The notes under the pieces: generated by a model
Seen by the model: only the letters and a program-made list of their open reading frames with translations
The model's database searches: none
What the model was told of the DNA's origin: nothing
Shown: positions 1 to 10,208 of the stretch, piece after piece
Position numbering within the stretch: position 1 is the stretch's first letter
How the letters are laid out: every line of letters starts with the position of its first letter
Source: Plectosphaerella cucumerina
Taxonomy: Eukaryota > Ascomycota > Sordariomycetes > Glomerellales > Plectosphaerellaceae
DNA: 64,000 nt
Assembly (NCBI GenBank): GCA_020746995.1
Contig: JAGPXD010000006.1
Coordinates: 310,001-374,000, forward strand
Direction of reading: 5' to 3'
Program-made: the position numbers and the translations under genes

Positions 1-2957
1 GACACGTCGTGAGAGGGAGACGGTGCGACGGGGGGACGGGGGGGCCGTCGCACGGCGTCGGGGAAAGGCACAGGGCGCGTTCTCAGTAGCCGAGATGGCG
101 CCCTTGATGCGAGAAGGGGGCTGAGACTTACCTGACGTGGATGATGTGCAGACCGTCCTTGACCTCCTGCGGCAGGTCCTTGACGTCCTTGCGGTTCTGG
201 GCGGGGAGGAGCACCGTCTTGACGCCGGCGCGGAGGGCGCCGATGAGCTTCTCCTTGATGCCGCCGACGGCGGTGACACGGCCGCGGAGGGAGATTTCGC
301 CCTAGAGGAGGGTTGGTGTCAGCTGTGGTGCGCGCATGATAGAGGGAAGGGGGGGACACGAACCGTCATGGCCATCGTTGGCGGCACGGGCTTGCCGGAG
401 AAGAGGGAGATGAGAGCGATGGCCTGGCCGATACCGCTGCTGGGACCGTCCTTGGGGATGGCGCCCGAGGGGCAGTGGACGTGGATGCTCCGGTTCTTCA
501 TGATGTTGGTGGTCGGATCGGGGGTGAGGCCGAGCTCGAAAGCGTGGGCCTTTACCCACGAGAGGGCGACCTCGACGCTCTCCTTGAGGACGTCGCCCAA
601 CTTTCCTGTGAGCTGTAGCCTGCCGTCGCCGGGCATATCCGCGACCTCGATGAAGAGGATGCTGCCGTTGCCGCCGGAGCTGTAGGCGACGAGGCCCGTG
701 ACGATTCCGGGCCTGCTCGTCTTCTCGGCAATCTCCTCCTCGTACTTTTCAATGCCGAGAATATCCTCGACGTCATCGACGGTGAGGAGGGGCCGGTAAG
801 CGTCGAGCTTTCCGGCGTCCTTTGCCTCGGCGAACTCGACGGCCTTTGCGCGGCAGACGGAGCCGATCTCGCGCTCGAGGTTGCGGACGCCCGACTCGCG
901 GGTGTACGACTCGATGATCTTGGAGACGACGTCCTGGTCAAAGGTGACTTGGTCGCCGGCGAGGCCGTTGACGCGGACCTGCTTGGGGACGAGGTGCTGC
1001 ATGGCGATGTGGCGCTTCTCGAGCGTCGTGTAGCCGGGCAGGTAGATTGTCTCCATGCGGTCGAGGAGGGGTGCGGGGATGGTGTCGAGGCTGTTTGCGG
1101 TGGCGATGAAGAGGACCTTGCTGAGGTCGATGGGCATGCCGACGTAGTGGTCGTGGAAGGCGCTGTTCTGCTCCGGGTCGAGGACCTCGAGCATGGCGGC
1201 CGAGGGGTCGCCGTGCATGTTGGACATGCCCAGCTTGTCGATCTCGTCGAGGAGGAAGACGGGGTTGGCCACGCCGACCTTGCGGAGGCCCTGGACGATG
1301 AGGCCCGGCATAGCGGCGACGTAGGTCCGTCGGTGGCCCCTGATTTCGGCCTCGTCTCGGACGCCGCCGAGGGAGATGCGGTGGAACTTGCGGCCGAGGG
1401 CGGTGGCGATGGACTTGGCGAGGCTCGTCTTGCCGACGCCGGGGGGACCGGCCAGGAGCATGATGGGCGACTTGTCTGTCATGCGCCTGTTCTTGAGAAT
1501 GTCCAACTTGACGCTGGCGTTGGCAGCGCTGTCCAGGTCAGAGTTGGCGGGGGTCTCAGGTGTCGTGGAAACGGCCTCCTCCTCGGCCTTTTTGATCTCA
1601 GCGTCGACCTCATCGTTGACCGACTGCTTCAGCCGCAGCACCGCCAGGTACTCCACGAGGCGCTTCTTGACTTTGTCGAGGCCGTAGTGGTCATCGTCTA
1701 GTTGCTTCCTGGCGCGGACGAGGGTGTCTGGGCCAAGGCGGTCGTCGGTGGTGGCTGTCCAGGGGATCTCCGAGAGCACGTCCAGCCACGTCCTCGTGAC
1801 CTGGTACTCCTGGTTGCCGGGCATCATCTTCTTGAGGCGCCTAATTTCTCGATCGGCAAGCTTGGCGGCCTCAGGTGGCAGTTGTGCGGCATCGATCTTC
1901 TTCTTCAGCTCGTCCAGCTCATTGGGCTCGTCCTCGTCCTGTTCTCCGCCCATCATGCCGTTTGCCCCTGGCGGGAAGAAGCCGTTGGCGGGCATGGGCA
2001 TGCCGTTGGGGCCCGGCCTCCTCCTGTTCTGTCTCTCTTGGTTCTCCAGCAGCTGCACGGGGACGCTTGTGATGGATGTGATTTTGAAGTTGTTCTTGAT
2101 GTTGCCGACCTGGCGGTCGAGGAGGCCGATGACCTTGGCAAGGCGCACCTTGACGTCCAGCGAGGCGAGGACCTCAAGCTTCTCCTCGTAGGATGCATTG
2201 ACGACGTTGGCCATGAAGTCGGCCAGCAGGCCAGCCTCGCTGAGCTCCTTCTTGACGATGAACATCTCCAGGCGGCGGGTGAGGAGGGGCGAGAGCGTCG
2301 GTGTGTCGGCGGACCGAGGAAGGCCGGGGAGGAGGGAGGAGATCCGCAGGGTGAGGACGAGTTCTCTGGATCGGAGCTTGAGCAGTTGGAAGAGTTCTTG
2401 AAGCTGCTGGTCGGTGGAAACTGTATTGAGGTATGGTGTCAGCGCATGTACCAGCATAGGGGGGGTATAGGGGCCATACCATCGTCCGGGTAGTGCTTCA
2501 CGACAGCCTCAAAGTACGGTCTTTCCTGTGTGATCTTCTCAATGCGCACCCGCGCCACGCCCTCAACCCTCAGGGCGAACTCGGCGGTGCCCCGGCCTTC
2601 AATGCCTGTGATCCTAGCGGCCACGCCATAGTTGTAGAGGTCATCCTTCGTAGCGTTCCCCGGGTCAATCGGCTTGATCTGGCTCTCGTCTACCTGCGAC
2701 CCATCGTCGATAAGAAGCTGGCCGTTGGGCCCGACAAAGGGCGAGGCGACGGGGACGCAGGCGATGGGGACGGCGTCGATCCGCTGGTTGGGGCCGACGG
2801 GAGCGGCGGCTGCTCGCGTGTAGACGTTGGCGAGGAGGGCTGGGATGTCGGGACGGGAGGCGGAGACGGGGATGCGTTGGGTGATTCCTGGGAGCAGGAC
2901 GGTGCCCCTGGCGAGGGGTATGACGGGGAGGGTTGGGTTCGACTGGGGGCGCGACAT
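1..2957 (-). CDS. Peroxisomal-type Lon protease (LON2/Pln family), C-terminus cut by window edge
   Basis: ATP-dependent serine protease of the Lon family, expected to degrade damaged proteins in the peroxisomal matrix. Visible exons are 2480-2957, 364-2420 and 132-301; the last donor (GTAAGT, 126-131) leads to an exon outside the window. The start is the ATG at 2957, giving MSRPQSNPTLPVIPLARGTV, a Lon N-terminal substrate-binding domain with no mitochondrial presequence. The AAA+ module has Walker A GPPGVGKTS (about 1433-1457) and Walker B VFLLDEIDK. The protease domain has PKDGPSSG with the catalytic serine, and GGIKEKLIGA in the third exon with the catalytic lysine, so the Ser-Lys dyad is complete. 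A Pro/Gly/Met-rich linker followed by an acidic patch (about 1900-2040) precedes the AAA+ part. The peroxisomal assignment rests on the missing presequence and overall architecture; the C-terminal targeting tripeptide cannot be seen. Confidence 0.93.
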
Positions 2958-3956
2958 GGGCGTCGATGTGGTGTGTGGGATGCGATGTCGGGAGTCGAGT
3001 CGAGTCGATGGATGGAGAGGAGCTCCGAGGTATGTACGGATGGATCTAGATGCAGGCGAGATGTGTGATGGGCAAGGTATCTACAGAGAAGTGCTCGATG
3101 AAAGATAGAAAAGAGGGGTGAGAGGGGGGATTGTTACGGCGGCGGCGACTTCCTGATGTCAGTGCCAGGTGGTGGTGTTTCTGGATGGGACGGGAGGTTC
3201 ACGGGCGGCGCCGCGAGGTCCAGTGTCAGTGTCAGTGTCCGCCGAGGGGCCGTGTCACTGTCGGGACGGGCCAGTCCATTGAGGAGACTGACGGGGACTT
3301 GTGACTGGGGAGGAAAGATACGGAACTAACAGAATGGGAAGAACCTGTAGCAAGTCGGCGATAGAGAAGCATTGTGGATGGACGCCCCACTGTCGCCCGT
3401 TGTACCCGCAGGTCTCCCCCATGTCAGGAGCAGCGATACCGCATCCCCTGCCGATGGCCATGGATGACCAACTGCCGAGGCAAATCCTCGTGGGGACTTT
3501 GCTGGCTGCTGCACATGAACGCGGGACCGAATCTAGAACGTGGAGAGGCATGGAATTCGTCAGAAGCCCGGGTAGCTTCACACGTGGAATGAGTCCTCTG
3601 GTTCCTTTTCAGGATGAATATTACATTCGACAACAGACGGCAAGTCTCTCGGTCGTCCAAGCTAAATCCGGAGGTGTTTCTTGAAGCTCGGCGGAAGAGG
3701 CTTATGTAATTATACAAGTGCGTCAAGCATGTAACGGCGACACTGTGACGTCCTGTGGTGTTCTGCACACAAACACAGTGCGGCGCCATCGCGTCATGAA
3801 GCCTCAATCCACCCCATGATCGATGCCATTGCCGGCTTCGCTGCCTTTCAGAGAGATCTTGTTCTCTCGGCATGTCGTGATCTCATCGTCCTCACAACCC
3901 AAACTTCCCCACTCCAGTCTCCGCGCAGCATACCCCCTTGGAAGCTCAGCGCCGCC
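2958..3956. other. Divergent intergenic region, LON / DUF202 gene
   Basis: About 1 kb between two divergently read genes, so it should hold both promoters. A short direct repeat of GTGTCA (three copies in 3221-3240) is the only patterned element I see. Small open frames here overlap on both strands, have no splice or domain support, and are not called. Confidence 0.6.
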
Positions 3957-4711
3957 ATGTCCAACCTCGACATCGACGATGAAGACCTCACAGCCAATGC
4001 GACATGTTGTTTGCCCCTCAATCCCGGCGCCGTCCGGAACCCGGTAGAGGTCAACATGCTGCGGTAGGACAGGACATTCTGTGGCCAGGGTCGAGAATGA
4101 CGATGCTGACCACGATACAGACACGGCTCCTCCGCATTCTGGGCGTATCCCCTGGGCCCTCTCCTCTTCCAGAACGAGACGAGCGATGCCCGCGACCACT
4201 GCGCCAATGAACGGAGTGCGTTCGTTCCTTCTTCCCAGCGCCACCACGGCGGGCTACTTGCGCTGACGCACGGCACACAGCATTCCTGTCCTACCTCCGC
4301 CTATCCGTCTACATGGCCATCGTCTCCGTTGCTATCGTGTTGTCTTTTCACTTGAAGAGCGAGCCGAGCGACTTTGAGTTGCGCATGGCGAAGCCGCTGG
4401 GCATTGTCTTTTGGATTCTTGCGGTTTCATGTCTCTTCCTTGGTGTGGGCAACTACATCAGTGAGTGTTCCTGCTGGCTTGAGGGAAGTAAGGCTGACAT
4501 GCTTGCCAGAAACGGTGGAGAAGTACAGTAGAAAAGCTGCGATTGTGCAGACGGGCTGGAAGACGCAGATGGTTTGTGGATATTCGTCAGGTTCTCTGTC
4601 TGCTCTGCTGACACTTTCTAGGTACTCAGTATCATCGCGATATGCATCATAGGCACTTGTGTGGTGTTGCTTGTGGTAACCAAGTTGAGCACCGACTCGG
4701 AGCTGAAGTGA
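3957..4711 (+). CDS. DUF202 (YidH-type) small membrane protein
   Basis: Membrane protein of the DUF202 family; in yeasts the family includes small vacuolar/ER proteins and one domain of the VTC complex, but no function can be given here. Proposed exons are 3957-4063, 4121-4215, 4281-4460, 4510-4571 and 4622-4711, giving 177 residues; every junction keeps frame. The ATG at 3957 has a GCCGCC context. The family signature RDHCANERTFLSYLRLSV is rebuilt exactly across the second intron and leads into three predicted membrane segments (about residues 78-92, 105-122 and 148-166). The second exon begins after GATACAG. The 3' end is less certain: the stop overlaps a perfect GTGAGT donor at 4709, so a short extra exon is possible (see findings). 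A convergent or overlapping neighbour is absent; FIG4 lies downstream on the same strand. Confidence 0.8.
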
Positions 4712-5286
4712 GTATTGCTTGCTGGAGAGGGTTTCTTATTTTCTTCCCTAGGTTCATAACCGTTTCTAGATTATTTCCTTGAATTGGCGGCCTAGTTTGC
4801 ATAGGTACTCTTGCTTGCCACCATGATATACGCTTGACGTAGCAATGAATTCAGCGATTTTGGAAAAACAGCTCGTCGAAACTAGCAGTGAAACTTACTC
4901 TTAGCCATGCAGTTCTATCCGATACTTCTACTCAAGTAGGACAACGGGATGTTGCAGTTGCTTCGACATCCTGGAGAATCACTTGCGCCATGAGACATCA
5001 GCATCTACCGGGCAACATAAAGAAAGCTGAAGGCAAATAATACCTAGACGCCACTCTGTACGAATAAAGTGAGCGCATGACAACTCTGCCGTCATTTGAC
5101 CTGAAGGCCATCGTGGTGGTGCTGTGCTCGGCAGAGCTCGGTGAGGCGCCGCTGCAATACACCGAAGTGACCTATCCGCCCCACTGTAGCTTCGGTGCAG
5201 GGAATCCTGACCAACTTCGGCCCAACATCTCCAAGCCAACCTACAATGCGACCGGCCGCATACAACACCCACCGCCTGCTCTGAGC
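4712..5286 (+). other. Intergenic region upstream of FIG4
   Basis: Relatively AT-rich 575 bp between the DUF202 gene and FIG4. An in-frame ATG at 5077 would lengthen FIG4 by 70 residues, but the translated extension is not protein-like. Otherwise I see nothing in it. Confidence 0.5.
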
Positions 5287-8200
5287 ATGGCAGACCCAAA
5301 CGACCTGGAAGAGGCCGCCTCCGGTCTCCTCCGAGGCCGTCCCGACGAGATCGAAGAGACAGCAGGCACTGCACAGCGCGAAACCCGGTCACCGCAACCC
5401 GCCTTCCCGCCCATTCATCATGACGAAGAAGCCAACCCTCTCGGCTCCGACGACACGGCCAGCGGCCACGCACGCGTGCGCGATGACGCCCACGACAGCG
5501 ATGAAGCCGACAACGACGACGACGAGCCCGTGGCCAAGCCCTTCATCCGTACCAGCAGTCCCGACTCGGCCGCCCGCACCGCCGAAGCCGTCGACGACGA
5601 TGCCGACGACAAGAACCCCGACAGCCACGTCTACAAGATGCACAAGTTCAGCCTCTACGAGACCGCCAGCCGCTACTACATCGTCGGCGCAGATGTCGCC
5701 GAGCGCCGCTACCGCATCCTCAAGATCGACCGCACCACGGAGGAGGACTCGGACCTGAGCATCACCGATGACAAGATCGTCTACAGCCAGCGCGAGATGA
5801 ACCAGCTTCTCGATACGATCGACGACGGAAACAAGGGTACTGGCGGTATCAAGCTGCGCTGCACCACATGGGGTCTTCTCGGCTTCATCAAGTTCACGGG
5901 CCCTTACTACATGCTCCTCATCACGAAGAAGAGCACCGTCGCCATGATCGGCGGCCACTACGTCTACCAGATCGACGGCACAGAGCTCGTCCCCCTCACA
6001 CCCTCACGGTTCCGCGCCGACGTCCGTAATACCGAAGAGTCGCGCTTCCTAGGCATCCTGAACAACCTCGACCTCACCCGCTCCTTCTACTACAGCTACT
6101 CCTACGATATCACCCGCACCCTCCAGCACAACATCGCTCGCGAGCGCGAGGCCCTCGCCGCCGGTCTGCCCTGTCCCCCTACCGACGACCTCAACGCCAT
6201 GTTTGTCTGGAACAGTCACCTTCTTGACCCAGCCGCAAAGGCTCTCAAGACTCCGTTCGATTGGTGCCGGCCCATCATACACGGCTACATCGACCAAGCT
6301 GCTCTGTCCATCTACGGCCGCTCTGCCCACATCACCATCATCGCCCGCCGCTCCCGCTTCTTCGCTGGCGCACGTTTCCTCAAGCGCGGCGCCAACGACT
6401 TAGGCTACGTCGCCAACGATGTTGAGACGGAGCAGATCGTTTCCGAGGCCCTCACAACCTCCTTCCATGCACCGGGACCGAAGCTCTACTCGAGCCCCCA
6501 GTTCACCTCATACGTCCAGCACCGCGGCAGCATCCCCCTCTACTGGACGCAGGACAACACAGGCGTCACCCCTAAACCGCCCATCGAACTCAACCTCGTC
6601 GACCCCTTCTACAGTGCCGCCGCCCTCCATTTTGACAACCTCTTCGAGCGCTACGGCGCCCCCATTTACGTCCTCAACCTCGTCAAGGCCCGTGAGCGCA
6701 CACCTCGCGAATCAAAACTGCTCAATGAGTTCACGAACTCGGTCAACTACCTCAACCAGTTCCTCCCCGAGGACCGCAAAATCCTCTACAAGGCCTGGGA
6801 CATGAGCCGCGCCGCCAAAAGCCGGGACCAGGACGTCATCGGCACCCTCGAGAGCATCGCCGAGACCGTCGTCACCACCACGGGCTTCTTCCACGACGGC
6901 GACGGCACCGTAAACTCCACCAGCGTCCAGAACGGCGTCGCCCGCACAAACTGCATCGACTGCCTCGACCGCACAAACGCCGCCCAGTTCGTCATCGGCA
7001 AGCGCGCCCTCGGCCACCAGCTCCACGCCCTCGGCATCCTCGAGGACACCACCATCGAGTACGACAGCGACGCCGTCAACCTCTTCACACACATGTACCA
7101 TGACCACGGCGACACCATCGCCGTCCAGTACGGCGGCTCACAGCTCGTCAACACCATGGAGACGTACCGAAAGATCAACCAGTGGACCAGCCACTCGCGC
7201 GACATGATTGAAAGCTTCAAGCGCTACTACAACAATTCGTTCATGGATGGGCAGCGCCAGGAGGCGTATAACCTCTTCCTTGGCAATTACATCTTCGCAC
7301 AAGGCCAGCCCATGCTCTGGGACCTTGCCACGGACTATTACCTGCACCACGCCAACCCGCGCTTCTGGTCGGAGAAGTCACGCGGCGACTACATCAACTG
7401 GTACACGCCCGAATTTTTGGAGCGCAGGAAGTTTCCCGATTACGTGCCGCCGCGCGGCGATATGGGGAAGAAGCCCGTCTCATTCTTTGACGACTACTGG
7501 CTCGAGTACTACCGCCCCTCCACATTGTCCTCGTTCCTCAAAATGTTTCCCTACAAGATGAACTCGACTATCAAGTACATCCCCTTCAAGGCGACGCAGG
7601 ACGGCCGGTATGACTTGAGCCCGTTCAAGGTACGTGGCGAGACCGAGGTTGAGGCGCAGGAGAAGCGGAAGCCGAAGAAGGAGGTCATCATCGTCGATCC
7701 CCACGACACGCCCCCTACCGCAGACCCGGAGACTGCCGCCGCTCCCGCGCAAAACGGGTCCTCGGGCGGCGGCGGCAAGGGCATCTCGATCCAGCGCTGG
7801 CTCCAGCCCGCGAACCAGGACAAGGTCAGCTTCCAAGGCATCATGAAGGAGACGGCGGGCGGACCAGGCGATGCTCCTAAGACGAAGCAGACGCCGCTGG
7901 AAAAGTCCAAAGCCGCGCAGTGGACCTTCACAAAGGCGGTGCATCAGTCCCTCAACCCATCCGTGGCCCAGTCGGAGGAGGACGACTACGGCCGCTACGT
8001 TCGACACCCCCAGAACCTGCCGCTGGTGGTGTCGGCTCACGAGCAGGGCGAGAACGACTCGGAGTACCGCGATTTCATCACGGGCGCGTGGCACCTCGAC
8101 GGGCATTATGGCCACCATGCTAATGACGATGATGCGCCTGACGACGACGACCCGGCCGTGTATGAGGAGCTGCTGCGTGTAGGCGAGAACCCTCTTACTG

Positions 8201-8292
8201 TGACGGAGGAGGATGCCCAGAAGAAGCGGTACAAGGCCTATAGGAAATGGCTACGCGGGAAGTCCTTCTTCAAGCAGCAGCCTGTCGATTAG
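5287..8292 (+). CDS. FIG4: FIG4/Sac3 polyphosphoinositide 5-phosphatase (SAC domain)
   Basis: Single-exon gene of 1,001 residues from the ATG at 5287 (MADPNDLEEA). FIG4 dephosphorylates PI(3,5)P2 and, in the Vac14-Fab1 complex on the vacuolar membrane, also supports its synthesis. The N-terminal 110 residues are acidic and disordered (runs of D/E/A). The SAC domain begins near residue 118 (HKFSLYETASRYYIVG). The CX5R catalytic motif CIDCLDRTN lies at 6952-6978, with the nucleophile Cys556 and Arg562. The FIG4-type extension after the catalytic core is present (DLATDYYLHH, INWYTPEFLE, FFDDYWLEYYRP). The C-terminal 200 residues are low-complexity and acidic. Length and architecture fit FIG4 better than the smaller SAC1. 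The gene converges on the TTI2-like gene, with 45 bp between stop codons. Confidence 0.95.
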   Translation: MADPNDLEEAASGLLRGRPDEIEETAGTAQRETRSPQPAFPPIHHDEEANPLGSDDTASGHARVRDDAHDSDEADNDDDEPVAKPFIRTSSPDSAARTAEAVDDDADDKNPDSHVYKMHKFSLYETASRYYIVGADVAERRYRILKIDRTTEEDSDLSITDDKIVYSQREMNQLLDTIDDGNKGTGGIKLRCTTWGLLGFIKFTGPYYMLLITKKSTVAMIGGHYVYQIDGTELVPLTPSRFRADVRNTEESRFLGILNNLDLTRSFYYSYSYDITRTLQHNIAREREALAAGLPCPPTDDLNAMFVWNSHLLDPAAKALKTPFDWCRPIIHGYIDQAALSIYGRSAHITIIARRSRFFAGARFLKRGANDLGYVANDVETEQIVSEALTTSFHAPGPKLYSSPQFTSYVQHRGSIPLYWTQDNTGVTPKPPIELNLVDPFYSAAALHFDNLFERYGAPIYVLNLVKARERTPRESKLLNEFTNSVNYLNQFLPEDRKILYKAWDMSRAAKSRDQDVIGTLESIAETVVTTTGFFHDGDGTVNSTSVQNGVARTNCIDCLDRTNAAQFVIGKRALGHQLHALGILEDTTIEYDSDAVNLFTHMYHDHGDTIAVQYGGSQLVNTMETYRKINQWTSHSRDMIESFKRYYNNSFMDGQRQEAYNLFLGNYIFAQGQPMLWDLATDYYLHHANPRFWSEKSRGDYINWYTPEFLERRKFPDYVPPRGDMGKKPVSFFDDYWLEYYRPSTLSSFLKMFPYKMNSTIKYIPFKATQDGRYDLSPFKVRGETEVEAQEKRKPKKEVIIVDPHDTPPTADPETAAAPAQNGSSGGGGKGISIQRWLQPANQDKVSFQGIMKETAGGPGDAPKTKQTPLEKSKAAQWTFTKAVHQSLNPSVAQSEEDDYGRYVRHPQNLPLVVSAHEQGENDSEYRDFITGAWHLDGHYGHHANDDDAPDDDDPAVYEELLRVGENPLTVTEEDAQKKRYKAYRKWLRGKSFFKQQPVD

Positions 8293-8337
8293 CAGCCGAC
8301 GGATGAGTGCCCGGAGGTGGGGGTCTAGCGGTCGGAC

Positions 8338-9943
8338 TCAGGCGAAGAGGCCCTTGAGGGTCTTGTCGCTAGCGACCAGTTGGGAGGTTTGTTCTGCCAG
8401 GTCGGTGCCTGCGGCTGAGGAGATGGCTGCCAACATGGAGGCTGTCTCTCTCAGGGGGGCGCGGAGCTTGTTGGTGTCAGCCTCTTCGCGTGAGGACTCG
8501 TCGTCCTGTAGGGAGAGCCAGCCGAGGGTCAGGGCCTTGAGGATCTCGCCCTGGTGGTGCGGAGTGGAGATGCGCGGCCAGCAGTTGCGCATAGTTGCCT
8601 GTAGGCCCCGAATGGCAGCGAGGAAGTATTCAGGGTACCCTGCCGCGAAGGGGTCGGATAACATCTCCGAGTACATCGGGACCAGATCCTTGAGGTGCGG
8701 CGTCGCTGCGAGTTGTAACTCGTCGACGACGGCGGCGCTCTGTCGGGCCAGCACCTCGACGACGCGGACGTGCTGCTTGGCGTGCATGTAGCCTGTGAAG
8801 ACGCCGTCGCGGAGGACTGTCGCGAGAAGGGCGCGCTTGCCTGCTGTGTCTTCAGGGCGGTTGAACTGAGTCCGGGCGAGGAGGATGGCGGCTGGGTAGG
8901 CGGCGTCGAGGAGCTGGGCAGACTCGGCTTCGGGGGTGAGGGAGGGGAGGAAATTGAAGGTGGGCAGGATGGACTGGGCGAGGAGCTCGCCGAGGCCTGT
9001 GTCGCGCAGGCGGTGGGCGGGACATTTTGCGATGAAGGCACGGGTGATGGCCAGGCCGCGCAGGCGGAAGCTCGTGTCAGGGTCGTCGAGCAGGGCGAGG
9101 AGGACGGGGAGGAAGAGAGGCCAGGCATCGGAGATGAGTTGTTCCTAACGTAAACAGGTTAGCAAGATACCCCTCATGATAGATATGAATTTTGTGGCGT
9201 ACATCTGCGCGAGAGACGGCCCAGCTGAAAACTGTGACGGCGTGGATGTCGCTGTGTTTCCAGGGTTTGGTCTCAGTCTCGTCGGGGAGAGCGGTGTCTC
9301 GGCCGGGGGTTTCGGGGTAGTGCGCCTTGCGGCCGGCGGGGGTGATGCGTTCTGAGCGGGAGCGGGAGAAGAGGGGGCGGAGGTAGGTGTCGAGGATGGA
9401 GGAGCGGATGAGGTGTGGGAGATGGGAGGGGTTGAGGTGGGTGGTGAGGATGGTGGAGGCGGATGAGGCGGCGGAGGGGGTCGTCCAGGGGTCTGCGGGG
9501 TTGGTGTGTGCTATGATGCGGATGAGGTCGGGGGGAGTGAGGGTGGGGGAGGAGTTGGTTAGGGAGGAGAGGGAGGAGAGGGCGTTTTCGGCTGCTTTTG
9601 GGAAGGGGTTTGTGGAGGGAAGGAGGAAGGTGTTGATGATGAGGCTGGAGAGGGTGGTGGCGGCGGAGGGGTCGCTTTGGGGGGTGATGAGGTTTTGGGA
9701 GAAGATTGTTAAAAGGGCTGTTGCTAGTGCTTCTGGGTCCTAATTTTGTCAGGATGTATTCTTCTTAGTTGTATGAAGCCGCTCACCTTGTCTTTGAGCT
9801 GTGAGAGTTCATCCGCCAAGTCGGCGAGAGTTGTCTTGTCTTGAGCTTGTTTGCTGTCAGCAGATGACTTTGTGAGATGCCAAACGGCACTTACCCGCGA
9901 CAGCCTCAGAGACTTCCCCCCCCTCGAGCAATTCAAGCAGCAT
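8338..9943 (-). CDS. TTI2-like HEAT-repeat protein (TTT complex)
   Basis: Proposed exons 9895-9943, 9787-9845, 9203-9739 and 8338-9144 encode 483 residues, with very short introns (49, 47 and 58 bp) and clean GTAAGT/GTGAGC/GTACGC donors. The protein is all-helical and HEAT-like. Its C-terminal half (LLDDPDTSFRLRGLAITRAF, DPFAAGYPEYFLAAIRGL, NCWPRI) resembles Tti2, the partner of Tel2-Tti1 that stabilises PIKK kinases (TOR, ATM, ATR) with Hsp90. That match is from memory of the family, not a search. The start is uncertain: the frame stays open upstream to about 10123, but the only ATG in it is at 9943, and translated text upstream (VCVDCFLILYK) looks protein-like, so an upstream coding exon may exist. 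The CCA1 stop is 265 bp upstream on the same strand. Confidence 0.7.
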
Positions 9944-10208
9944 CTTGTAGAGTATTAAGAAGCAGTCAACACAGACCGGAACTTGGTGTGTTGTAGAAGA
10001 GGTGAGATGAGTGAGGACGATTGTGGACCGTGAGGTTTGATGTCTGCAGTCTGTGCTGACTAATCCACACACCGCGCTGAACGACCACCAAATATGTTGT
10101 TGCCCCTTTTCAATAGGACACACGAACTTCAGTTACATCAGATAACCACTACTCTTCTTAAAGAACAGAACCAGCGCTTTTGTCTATTTGTCTACCGCTG
10201 AATGCCCG

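Noticed and set aside
949..2493. Plus-strand open frames of about 250 codons across the Lon gene
   Set aside because: Both are antisense of the clearly coding Lon exons.
5077..5286. Upstream start for FIG4 at 5077
   Set aside because: The 70 added residues are not protein-like and the ATG at 5287 gives the usual acidic fungal N-terminus.
9857..10123. TTI2-like gene starting at 10123
   Set aside because: The codon there is GTG, not ATG; the start was moved to 9943, with the uncertainty noted.
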